Below are positions 1 through 11,000 of a DNA stretch of 64,000 nucleotides, in pieces (the stretch's first letter is position 1; every line of letters starts with the position of its first letter). The stretch is from positions 13,269,501 through 13,333,500 of the forward strand of contig NC_085112.1 of the NCBI RefSeq assembly GCF_030269925.1, in the 5' to 3' direction. The notes beneath the pieces were generated by a model. That model did not search any database and was not told where the DNA came from. It was given only the letters and a program-made list of their open reading frames with translations. This DNA is from Bombyx mori (lineage: Eukaryota > Arthropoda > Insecta > Lepidoptera > Bombycidae). The translations under genes and the position numbers were made by a program.

Positions 1-2450
1 CGTATCTCTATATCTTCGTCCGAACCACCCTGATTTGATATGGAGCTCCCCAGATATGTAAACTTCTGTGCTGACTTCAACACACAGTCTTGGAGCTTTA
101 GGGGAGTAGTGTTTTTTGACATTACTCGCATGTCGACAGTTTTGTTGGTGTTGATACGCAAGCCTCTTTTCTCCGCAGATATACGGAGGTCTTCAAGTTT
201 TGCTTGCATTTGATCCAAAGTTGGCGTCATCAACACTATGTCATCTGCATAGTCAAGGTCTTCCAAGATATTTTCGCTCCATTCAATGCCCCGAGGTGTC
301 GTCACCACTTCCCGCATTATGTCATCCAGTAACATAATGAATAGTAGCGGAGACAGGAGGCAGCCCTGCTTAACACCCGCTGTCATCTCAATAGGGGCTC
401 CCAGGACTTGGTCATGCACGACTCTACATGTACTACCTCTGTATAAGGCCTGGATTATACCAATGATTTTATTTGGTATACCTCTTTGTTTTAAGCAGGT
501 CCACATTTTACTCCACTGTACAGTGTCAAACGCTTTCTCAAAGTCTACAAACGTAAGAATAATTTCAGTCTGCCATTCGACACTTTGTTCTATGAGGATG
601 CGAAGAGTGTTTGTATGGTCTGTGCATGATCGGCCCGGTAAGAAACCTGCTTGCTCCTCCCGAAGAGTTCCAGTGATCTTTTTGGACATCCGGTTTAGAA
701 GTAATCTAGCCAAGACCTTTGCTGCGCAAGGAAGAAGTGTAATGCCTCTCCAGTTGTCACAAGAAGACAAATCGCCCTTCTTCGGAACTTTCACGAGTAG
801 TCCCTGCTTCCATTGAGACGGTATTTGCTCAGTCTCCCAAATCCTTACGATGAGCGGATATAGCAAGCTTGCAGATCTCGGTGCATCAGCCTTCAGCATT
901 TCGGCATTGATATTGTCAATACCGGGGGCCTTACCTGGTTTCAGCTGTTTAATTGCCTTTACTATTAACTTTACATTAAAGGTGGGCGGTGCAATAGGTA
1001 TATCCAAAGGCAAGTCGGGTACTGATATTCCGTCTGTCGGTTGGGACTGACATTTGGACAGCAACTTAGTAAAGTGTTCCGTCCAGCGCACGAGCTGCTC
1101 TTCCGTGGTACATAGTAGCTGACCCGAGCAGTCTTTCAGTGGTTTTTTCCGTGGATGATGTTTTTTGTTTATTATCCGCTTGGTGACATCGTAAAGCTCT
1201 TTCATATCTTGCCTCTTGGCTGCCAATTTTGCTCGGTCTGCTAGCTCATCGATTGCATTTCGCTGATCTCTCCTAGCCAGCTTTCTAATTACTAATCGCA
1301 TGGATGAGTATTCCCGACGCAACATAGCATCTGAAGGGGAGCCTAAAATCTGAGTGTTCAAAAGTTGTCTCTTCTCGATGGCTGCCCAAAGCTCTGCTGA
1401 CATCCAAGGTTCTTGCTTTGTATTGGTATACCCCAATACTTCCTTAGCAGCTTTATTATAAGCACCACGTATGCGGTCCCACGTCTCGTCCATCTGCTCA
1501 TCCTCTATTTCCTTAAGCAGCTCGAAACTATTTTTGAGAGATAAGCTGAACTTCTCTCGGCAATTGCTATCTTCCAGTTTTCGGATATTAAATTTTCTAG
1601 CTGCTTTATCTGGCTTTCTGTGGGGAACTGCTATTTTAAGACGAACTTCTGCTACCACCAGATGGTGATCACTGTCAATGTCTGCGCCACGCTTATTTCG
1701 CACATCAAGAAGAGAAGAGCGCCATGTCTTACTGATAGCTACGTGATCGATTTGGTTCTTTGTCTTTCCGTCCGGTGATATCCAAGTAACTTTATGACAT
1801 TCCTTATGCTTAAATAGGGTACCTCCAATAACTAGACCATGTGTGGAACATAGATCACCGAAAAGTTCTCCGTTTTCGTTAATAGTTCCGGTTGCCCCAT
1901 ATTGTCCCATGTAATATTCGCGGTCTACATTGTCATTTCCCATCTTCGCATTTATGTCGCCCATGAGAATCACGATATCTTGTTTCTTGATGCCTTTGAG
2001 TGTATGCCCCAGCTGTTCGTAGAATTGTGACTTTACATCGGTCGAAGCAGAGTTAGTGGGAGCGTAGCATTGTATCACTGTCACCTTCCGTACTCGTGTC
2101 GAGAATCTGGCGCATATTATTCGTTCCGAGACTGGCTTCCAAGAGAGTAAGCTACTTTTAGCGCTGCGACTTAGCAGCAAACCCACGCCATACTCTCGGG
2201 TCGCATCCTCTTCCTTACCACTGTACAATAACGAGTATCCAAAATCACATTGCGTTTCTCCAAAACCGTTCCATCTCGTCTCACTCAATCCAAGAATGTG
2301 AATGTTGTATTCTTGCATGACTTTAGCCACTTGGGGTAGCCGTTCAAGTCGAGTCATGGTCCTTACATTCCAACACCCAATTCGTGTCCGTAATTTCGCG
2401 CCAAAAGTCGTTGTTAAAGGATTCCGGTTATTACTTGCTTTGGGTTTCAT
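1..2450 (-). mobile_element. RTE-clade non-LTR retrotransposon ORF (endonuclease + reverse transcriptase), 3' part outside window
   Basis: Read on the minus strand from an ATG at 2450, the frame stays open for 816 codons to the window edge, so the element is 3'-incomplete here only because the window ends. The N-terminal third is an APE-type endonuclease: IGCWNVRTM near residue 25, LSETRWNG, ERIICARF, and SDHHLVVAEV near the end of the domain. The reverse transcriptase follows with KLKPGKAPGIDN-like spacing, FVDFEKAFDTV, AGVKQGCLLSPLLF and the catalytic YADDIVLM at about 205-255. The endonuclease opening and the VKQGCLLSP form are typical of RTE-type elements. It would copy its own RNA at a nicked target. 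No frameshift or stop was seen, so it may be young or active. RTE 3'-end fragments elsewhere in the window (40125, 58240, 58716) may belong to related elements. Confidence 0.9.
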
Positions 2451-2756
2451 AAACTATTTAAATTTAAGAACTTGCAGGTGTTTAGCCCACAGAGTCCCGA
2501 TCACGGTGATGGGGCTGCCATCATTGTGTCCGTGCCCATAGAGCCAGACTTTCTGAACGAATGGTTCACGGCTCCTGGTAGCCTTACTGCGCGTGTTAGC
2601 TCATATTGGTTTTACGGTCAATACTCTCTGGACTAACCCTCCTCCTTTTGCATCCGGGCTTGGGACCGGCAATGGCGGAGTTTAAATTAATTAATCAGCA
2701 ATTTTTTTTTATATTTCTCCTGCACCCCGTGTAGTCATTTTGAGACGCCATTCCAA
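2451..2756 (-). mobile_element. Probable 5' untranslated region of the RTE element
   Basis: This stretch lies upstream of the RTE start codon and is GC-richer than the surrounding DNA. It has no long frame. It ends where the T-run marking the 3' end of the next LINE starts. Its limit at about 2700-2756 is a guess; no target duplication was found. Confidence 0.45.
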
Positions 2757-5030
2757 ATTTTTTTTTTTTTTTTTTTTTTTTATTGCCCTTGTAGGCAGAC
2801 GAGCATACGGCCCACCTGATGGTGAGTGGTTACCGTCGCCCATGGACTTCAGCAATGCCAGGGGCAGAGCCAAGCCGCTGCCTACCGCTTAATACTCTCC
2901 ACAAGCCTCGTTTGAAGAAGGACATGTCATAGCGCTCGGGAAACACCGTGGAGGGGAGCTCATTCCATAGCCGGATGGTACGTGGCAAAAAAGACCTCTG
3001 GAAACGCACTGTGGATGACCGCAGTGGCTCCAGGTAGTATGGATGAACTCTACTCCGGTGGCGGGCGGTGCGATGGTAAAAACGAGATGCCGGTATCATC
3101 TCGAACAATTCCTCAGAGCACTCCCCATGGAACATACGGTACAAAATACAGAGGGAACCGAAGTCCCTCCGCAGACCCAGAGGTTCCAAACGATCCGTGA
3201 GACCGGGATTATCGACAATCCGAACGGCCCTCCTCTGTATGGAGTCAAATGGAAGAAGCTGGTATTTGGGAGCCCCGGCCCAGAGATGGGAGCAGTACTC
3301 CATTCGAGGCCGGACTTGTGCTTTATAAAGCAAAAGCCTTTGTCCAGGCGTGAAGTACCGCTTCGCTCTGTTGAGGACTCCCAGCATTTTGGACGCCAAC
3401 TTGGCTTTGCCTTCCAAATGACTCCGAAACTGGACATCGCTCGAAATGTCGACCCCAAGTATCCCAATACTCTCGGAAGGTTGCAGGGATACTCCTTGGA
3501 ATTGCGGCGCCATGACAAAGGGGTCCTTCTTCGCAGTGAACGCGCAAACTTGTGTCTTTAACGGGTTGAATTGAACCAAGTTCAATTCACCCCATTTGGA
3601 GACTCGCCCCAGAGAGTTCTCCACTTCAGACACAAGCTTTGATCGTCTCTCTTGCACCACGCTCCGAGAGAGACTCTGATGGCCGATATATCGCGCATCC
3701 CCCGTGCTGTCATCCGCATAGCAATGCATGCCATCAATAGACAGCATGTCATTGATATACAGGATGAAAAGCGTGGGGGAGAGCACCGAACCTTGTGGAA
3801 CGCCAGCGTTAATGGTCATGGTATCAGAACAGTCACCGTCTACAACGACCGTGATGCTCCGCCCATCCAAAAAGCTAGCGATCCACTTGCAGAGACCCTC
3901 GGGGATTCCGTAAGATGGTAGCTTCGACAGAAGTGCCCTATGCCAGACCCTGTCGAAGGCCTTCGCAATATCAAGGCTCACAGCAAGAGCCTCGCCCTTG
4001 CTCTCCAAGGCTTCAGCCCACCTGTGAGTAAGGTATACAAGAAGATCGCCAGCTGAGCGACCGTGACGGAAACCGTACTGTCGGTCACTGATCAGCTGGC
4101 GATCCTCCAGATACTTCAGGAGTTGTATATTAATTATTCGCTCCATCACCTTGGAAAGCAAGGAAGTTATCGCGATAGGCCTGTAGCTCGATGGGTCCGA
4201 CCGGTCACCCTTCTTGGGGATAGGGTGGACGTGGGCAGTCTTCCATGAAGACGGAACCCTGTTAGCGCAATAAGAGAGGCGATACAAACGCGTTAGCGCA
4301 GGCGTCAGCTCAGGGGCGCACGTTTTCAGAACCACTGCAGGGATGCCGTCTGGCCCGCTCGACTTATGGACGTCCAGGAGTCGGAGTTCCCGCCTGACTG
4401 CACACTGTGTAAAGCAGATCTCCGGCAGGGAACTATCACACCGGAGGATGTTCGGTGGTGTGGCACCCCCGTCGTCCACAGTCGAGTTCGAGGCGAAGAG
4501 TTTGACCAGAAGGTCAGCCTTCTCTTTCGCACTATGGGCCAGACTGTCATCGGACTTGCGTAGTGGTGGGAGACTAGACCTGCAAAAGTTACCTTCTGCA
4601 GCTTTGGCGAGCGACCAAAAAGCACGGCTCCCAGAGGGATAGCTCTTCAGTCGCTCGCCAATTCTAGCAACGTGCTCCGATTTCGCCCTGGCAATAACCT
4701 TCTTGTAGGACCTGGAAGCGGCGTTATATTTCCGCCTTTCCTCTGAGATGTTAGGATCCCGACGTCTCCTAGCATCATCCCATGCAACGTATGCGGACCG
4801 CTTGAGGTGTGCAGCATCCCTGCTGGCATTGTTATACCAGGGTCTGCTGCGACCCCCAACGGGCACTTCAGAGGAGGGAATAAACAATTCCATCCCCTGG
4901 AGCACCACGTCTTTAAGACGGTCCGCACAGACGTCAGGATCAGCAGAGGAAAAGCAGAACCGCCCCCATGGGTAGGATGCGTAAAACTCACGCAATCCAT
5001 CCCAATCCATCAATCAATTAAAATACTAAA
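2757..5030 (-). mobile_element. 5'-truncated CR1/Jockey-type LINE, 3' end with poly(A)
   Basis: The element is oriented on the minus strand. Its 3' end is the T-run at about 2757-2780, preceded in element sense by GGGCAATA. The same 3' tail recurs in the window at 19745, 35408, 36340, 50757, 55521 and 60243. The 5' end is cut near 5013-5030, inside coding sequence after the endonuclease, which is the usual result of incomplete reverse transcription. A SINE tail starts within about 30 bases of the truncation point. No convincing target-site duplication was found. Confidence 0.88.
2830..5013 (-). CDS. Reverse transcriptase of CR1/Jockey-type LINE (727 aa, N-terminally truncated)
   Basis: The 727-residue open frame holds a linker of about 190 residues and a complete reverse transcriptase of about 270 residues. 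Motifs include SSGPDGIPAVVLK, SYRPIAITSLLSKVMERII, YGFRHGRSAGDLLVYL, the catalytic DIAKAFDRVWH, AGVPQGSVLSPTLF and CYADD. A C-terminal region ends in GLWRVLSGRQRLGSAPGI, shared by many moth LINE copies. The APE endonuclease expected before the linker is absent because the copy is 5'-truncated, so it is probably dead on its own although the frame has no internal stop. The start codon given is only the first in-frame ATG after the truncation. Confidence 0.9.
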   Translation of the reverse strand: MMDWDGLREFYASYPWGRFCFSSADPDVCADRLKDVVLQGMELFIPSSEVPVGGRSRPWYNNASRDAAHLKRSAYVAWDDARRRRDPNISEERRKYNAASRSYKKVIARAKSEHVARIGERLKSYPSGSRAFWSLAKAAEGNFCRSSLPPLRKSDDSLAHSAKEKADLLVKLFASNSTVDDGGATPPNILRCDSSLPEICFTQCAVRRELRLLDVHKSSGPDGIPAVVLKTCAPELTPALTRLYRLSYCANRVPSSWKTAHVHPIPKKGDRSDPSSYRPIAITSLLSKVMERIINIQLLKYLEDRQLISDRQYGFRHGRSAGDLLVYLTHRWAEALESKGEALAVSLDIAKAFDRVWHRALLSKLPSYGIPEGLCKWIASFLDGRSITVVVDGDCSDTMTINAGVPQGSVLSPTLFILYINDMLSIDGMHCYADDSTGDARYIGHQSLSRSVVQERRSKLVSEVENSLGRVSKWGELNLVQFNPLKTQVCAFTAKKDPFVMAPQFQGVSLQPSESIGILGVDISSDVQFRSHLEGKAKLASKMLGVLNRAKRYFTPGQRLLLYKAQVRPRMEYCSHLWAGAPKYQLLPFDSIQRRAVRIVDNPGLTDRLEPLGLRRDFGSLCILYRMFHGECSEELFEMIPASRFYHRTARHRSRVHPYYLEPLRSSTVRFQRSFLPRTIRLWNELPSTVFPERYDMSFFKRGLWRVLSGRQRLGSAPGIAEVHGRR

Positions 5031-5037
5031 AAATTAA

Positions 5038-5303
5038 ATAAATAATAATAAATAAATATTTACTAACAATCACGCCACGTTAACTGGTCCCGTGCTAAGT
5101 TCGTAAAGAACTTGTGTTACAGGTACCAGATAACGGAAATAAATATAAGATTTTTATTATACACATACATATAATTAATATACATCCATAACCCTGGAAA
5201 AGACATTTTATATTTATCATACAAATATCTTCCCTTGGCGGGATTCGAACCTGCGGCCCCCTTGTGTAGTGACCTGTCACTTACCACTACACCAGACGGC
5301 TGT
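5038..5303 (-). mobile_element. tRNA-derived SINE (moth type)
   Basis: On the minus strand the head at about 5225-5303 has a pol III A-box-like stretch (TGGTGTAGTGGTAAGTG) and a B box (GGTTCGAATCC). A unique body with CAGTTAACGTGGC follows, then an AT-rich tail of TATTTATT units. The acceptor ends do not pair, so it is a SINE and not a working tRNA gene. The element near 63780-63985 is of the same general type. Confidence 0.7.
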
Positions 5304-8041
5304 TAAAGTATTAAATTGAAGTAGCGATGGAAACTTTATAAAACAGTATTCGAGTAATTGAAGCATAAGTGTCCATTAGTGGGTCACCAACTAATGGAAT
5401 TCGTATTCTCACTTTGTACACGAGTTTCTGATATATTTCTAATGTGAATGGTTGTTACCATGAAACTATACGTAAGTTTGTCACGTGTGAAGGTAAAATC
5501 ATGTTCCATTTGGAGTTAATTATTTTTTTATAAGCGAACAGCATAACGATTACTTAGTATAGCTATTGCTGCAATGATAAGTGAGTACAGTAGATTGGGG
5601 GAAATAGAGACTAGAGTTAGAATAGAGACAAATCTGGGATGTCACAATACTTTTGTTGAGTTGTTAGATTTCACTTTGTTGAACTGAAAATTACTTTTAT
5701 TTAGTGCTTAAGAATATTAAATATGTAGTTTAATTTAGTCATCAAAGTTTTGTAACTCATTAAAGATATTAAAAAGTTAATTAGTAAAAATTAGGTACCT
5801 ACCTAACAACTAAATAGTGCCAGCCCTATCGAAAAACTCTATTGTCCCCATACGTAACCTGATTCACCCCAAAGCCAAGGTCAATCGGGTCAAGCTAGTT
5901 TTTTCAATTTTTGTGTATATCTTGTAATGAACTATGTATGATAACGCATCGTATATAAAAATTTAACCCTCCCGAACCATTTTAATCTCAATTTTATTAG
6001 TATTACCCTAAGAAAAACAATTGAAAATTTGTGTTGGATTTGGAAAGGGTCTCGATTCCCCCCAATCTACGGTACATAAACTGTAAATTCCTTCATAGTT
6101 TATTCAGAACGAACCGTATTAAATATTCTCGATAAAGTTAGTGAAAGTTACACTGAAACTACGTAACAAGTCCATTCTTGAAATAAAACTCGGATTTCAG
6201 TCGAAACAGATGGTCAATCCCATGCAACTTCGGCCACGCGACGATCTTGTTTTGTACAGTACAAAAGTTTGGCCCGCCATTACGAACTTTCCTATGTAAA
6301 TTTTAATCGAGTCGAGTTATTGAACTCGTATAAAAAATGTAACGATATTCGGTCACGATTAACTCCGCAATTAAATTACTTTTACAGAACAAGATGAGCG
6401 GTCGCAAAAAAAACACGAACCGGTCCCGCGAAATGTTTTGTCATCGGTACGAACATCTCGATTAGTATTTCGTGCAAACAACATGATTCAATGCCATTAG
6501 ACGAAGGCGAAATCCATAGAGCAAAACGTTTGCCAACAAATCCTGATGTTACATCGCTAACAACTTCTTGTTAGCACCTATTGAGACTTCTTACGTCATA
6601 TTGTAGATCGCCGAGAGCTCTCACCCGCCAACGAACGTGATCTAATGAGTTCTTTACAACGCCATTCTAAATGGGAATGTACGCATTCGTAAATCGATTT
6701 TAATGAACTCCTTTTACAATGCAAAAAAGGTCGTATCCGATCTATTTTCATTTATTCTAGTGCTAGAAATAAATCGCGCGAATGTGGAACTTATTCCTAT
6801 CGTACAAGGAAACAAACGAACGGGATATTTTAAATGTATCACAGCGAATGCTTGTCTAATGAATATATTTTTATTAAAATACGTCTAAATACAAAATAGA
6901 AATGTTTTTTAGAGCCACCCAAAAAAAATGCGTATTCAGATTCACTGTTGAAATATTGCAATCCATTCGCATAACACAGAAGAGTAATTCCAATCAGACA
7001 TGGTGTTTCGTGCTTTCATTTACACGCAGTCCCTTAAACAGGCAATGATTACCCATGCGCTGTTTATTGTTTCGCGACGTTTGGCATGTGCGGCGCGTCC
7101 CAACGTGTCGCATCGGGCATACATACAATGGACGTATTTGAAGCACGTGCTGCGGTCGTATTGATCGTCAACTGGCCATCGGGTGACTTCGTCTCGATTA
7201 ACATAAGCGCGAGCGCACGGCCGATCTTTATCAATTTGTCCTTACCTCACCACTAAAACTGGTCTGTCCGCATTGTTCTGTCCTTCCAGCCGTCACTCAC
7301 CAGTCAACGCTAGCTTTACTTCACAATGCGACCGCCATTTCTTTGTTTGTTTAATGAGTGAGACCTGGTTCGATTAAATCTAGATAATTGCTTCGTCAAG
7401 GTCTTCAAGGCGGCGACGTCGACATTTAGACAAGCGGCCATGATGGTTCCTTTTGATCCGCGTAATGAGACGGCGCAAGCGCTTCTTGTCGGCATAAATC
7501 TGTGATAATGGTGTGGATCGTGAGAAAGTACAGTCGTGCTAAGTTCGTTTACGTAATAAAGTGGATACGTTCAAATGAGTCGCGGTTCGTGGTCCGGAAT
7601 CCGCACGCCCTATGATGATCTTCGATTTCCTTATTATTAGATTGTTTCAACAGAGCCTGCCGTTAGGTCTGCAAGCTGTTTATGGTCTCAATGGCAACCT
7701 GTTATGATCGGTGAATCGGTGAAAGCAAACGCTTATCTTTTTCCCGCCCATCTATTTTCACGCTAAACGATTGCACACGATTACCTCGAGGCACCTAATG
7801 TACCCATATAAACACCTAATGTACTAAACATATCATTGATTTTGTACTTACCCACAAGAACGCCATGGTTTCTATCAGAAAACACTCTGAATTCATCAGA
7901 CAACGGAATGCGCAAGTGACGAGGCGTTAACACCTACTAATTGGCTACTGTTATTCGCATGTCAAGGAATGTGGTTAACGAGAGCTGCGTCAGTGTTAAG
8001 AGACACGGCCCGATACATAATGAATACTTTATCTGTTGCAG
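5304..8041. other. Intronic or upstream sequence of the CNOT6 gene
   Basis: I see no coding exon here. The N-terminal leucine-rich-repeat exons expected for CNOT6 were not found and probably lie left of the window. The stretch 6200-7700 is richer in CpG than its surroundings, which could mark an internal promoter, but no motif proves it. Confidence 0.5.
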
Positions 8042-11000
8042 GCATCTTCACGGTGATGTGCTATAACGTGTTGTGCGACAAGTACGCGACAAGACAGATG
8101 TACGGCTACTGTCCGAGTTGGGCGCTCGAGTGGGACTACAGGAAGAAGGGTATTTTAGACGAAATTAGGCATTACTCAGCAGACCTTATTAGTTTACAGG
8201 TTGGTTAACTTTGTTAATCGAATACTCTTTTTTTATTTATTTTTTGTGGCTATTACCCTTATTGGGATATGGACGACCTAGGAAAGTGGTTACCGAAGCC
8301 CTATAGATGTAACGTGAACGTTGCCAGGTATCAGGCCGAAGCCTCAATCGTGTTGTCCAATGGATTTTCGTCGATGGTGTTTACACGTGCGGGTTTATAA
8401 ACCGCCCTACCAGTAATGCTTATCGACTAGATTAATTAATACTCAAAGAACGTTCCTAACCATTCTCCGGTAAACATCCCAGACTTTTAAAAATCTCATC
8501 GATAGGATGATGCATGGAAGACCGAAACCATAGCCAGAAAAAAGTAGAACGCTTCACTATTCTGCATGTCATCCATGCTTCGGGGTTTCTAATTCTTCTG
8601 TGTAACACTTTTACACACTATCAGACTGTTACTTATCTAAATCATAATTATCTGATTCCATCTAATTGTAATTGATAAAAAGCTTTAGATAATAAGTGGT
8701 AGTTACCCCGTAGCTGAAGAATCGAATGGCCATTAACCTAATTTTTTTGATTGCATAGACCAGCGGGTGGTCGAGCTCACTGTCCACTTTGTATTAAGTG
8801 GTTACCTGAGTCAATAGATATCACAACGTTAACGCCATCCATTTTAAAACTTGAGGCTTGAGTTCTATGACTCAATTGTAGTCACTACGCAAACTAATAG
8901 TTTTACGGGTTTAATTTTTATTGATGCTATTTCTATATCGTGGAAGTCCTATATGAACATGAGTTGAGTACGTTTGTATTTTATTAGATAAATTGGTGTC
9001 TGGTTGCGAGGTGTGAACACCGATAGGATCGCATCTCGATATGAGTACATCGTAGACCAAAATCGCTTATTGTTTAGACCACGACGACTTCAAATAAATG
9101 CTTAGGGTATAAGTCGTTTAAATTTTGTTACTTTACCAATTTTCAGAGGGAATTTAAAATCTTCACCAACAATTATTCTGTTCGAGGTACCGTTGTTTTC
9201 ATCGTACCTATCGATATAATATTTTGTTGCAGGAAGTCGAAACGGATCAGTTCTATAATTTTTTCCTGCCAGAATTAAAACAGGACGGTTATGACGGAAT
9301 TTTCTCGCCGAAATCTCGTGCAAAGACGATGTCAGAATCGGAGAGGAAATACGTCGACGGCTGTGCAATATTTTTCAGATCTGCAAAGTAAGTATGAGTT
9401 TAGTACTAATTAAAATACAGTTTAGCGTGTGAATAGATTTTCAAATAAGTGTAGTACTTGTCCTTAACCAAGTAAGTTGGGTTGGCGATTGTTGTACTTT
9501 ATGTATATAGTTATATAACATGTGTTACGTCACCATATTTGCTCCTAAAGGAACATATAGGCTTGACCGCTGTAATCCTTCCTCATATGCTACCCGGACT
9601 CTGACCCAGGACAGAGATTGGACGTCGGATGAGAAAGTGCAAGGGAAAGTCTTTTTGTGGGTTGGCCCTAAAACATCCTTGGGTTTGCGGTCTGCTCCTA
9701 GCATCTGTAGACCGTCAAGTTCCACATACCCCACGCACCCTCTAGGCGCGGACTCTTTGTATGAGGTTCGGCCCGAAATAAAAATAAGGCCCGGAGAGGT
9801 TGCATTCATGTGTTCTATAAAATCATTTATCCTATAAAATGTATAAATATGCAACTAAAAGACGGGACTTCCGTTTTAAGGTTCGCATTAGTTAAGGAGC
9901 ACCTCATAGAGTTCAATCAGCTGGCGATGGCCAACAGCGAGGGATCAGACAACATGTTAAATCGAGTAATGCCGAAGGACAACATAGGTCTTGCAGCCTT
10001 ATTGAAGACTAAAGAAGCCGCCTGGGAGAATGGTAATGTTGCTAGTAATGTATTAATTTTTTTAAATTTATATTTCACTATTATAAATGACGTATGTTTT
10101 TGTACAAAAATGTACAAAATGTATGTAATGTAAATGTATGAAAATAAAGTATGTATATACAACATACAAACTATAAATTTGATGGTAATCGCGAAGTACT
10201 AAAAAAAAAAGCGAATTGTTACGAATACGGTCGTTGACTCGTTTTTATTGTTGACCATAAAAATAAATGGTTTTTCAATTTTAAAATATAAGGGAATAAG
10301 CGACCTTTTTTAAATTAATTTTTTTATAACGTTGATGAATGAAAGACTTAAAAACAGTCACCTGGTGTTAAAAAGATATCGGGACGGGAATTCCGCCACC
10401 CATCTTGTGATCACTATAAAGTCGAGGTCTCAATTCTGTGGTATAACGAATCTTCCCGCCCTTGTGATCGAAACGCACGACGCTTAGCGGCCGAATTAGG
10501 AATGACGTTGATGCCTACCAGTGCGGACAGTAGTTGCGTATAATATATTTTTTGCGGGTTTTTATAAAACGATGTTATTAACCCTTCATCGTGGAAATCA
10601 TTCGTGTGTTAAATACGTATTTCATTAGAGACATTTATTTATATACTTGACTTTCTCGGTACCTACATATATCTGTTTCTGACTTCACTGCCATTAATGT
10701 GAAGTGCGAGACAGTGAGAGATAAAGCTTACAGTTAAATATTGTATTTTTTGGCAAAAAATCTTTATTTTTCATATGACGTACAGATTTAAGTTAACCCT
10801 TATTAATTTCCTCTAAAAACAGGGAGGCTTCCTTCTCAGTAAATATTTCTAAAGTTTCAGTGAAAACAGCAATTCCATTTGTTTTTCTAAACGAACTATT
10901 CAAATAAATACAGATCTCAAGGTGGGAGGGTGCATTAACGTTGTGGATGTCTATGGGCTCCAGTAACCACTTAATACCAGGTGGGCTGTGAGATCGTCCA

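Noticed and set aside
286..816. Plus-strand 176-codon frame
   Set aside because: It is the antisense shadow of the RTE reverse transcriptase on the minus strand.
3043..3561. Plus-strand 172-codon frame
   Set aside because: Antisense shadow of the CR1-type reverse transcriptase.
5225..5303. tRNA gene on the minus strand
   Set aside because: A and B boxes are present, but the acceptor and anticodon arms do not fold and a SINE body follows.
7969..8041. Start codon at 7969 as the beginning of CNOT6
   Set aside because: The acceptor TTGCAG at 8036-8041 and the match to CNOT6 from GIFTVMCYN onward show that the bases before 8042 are intron.
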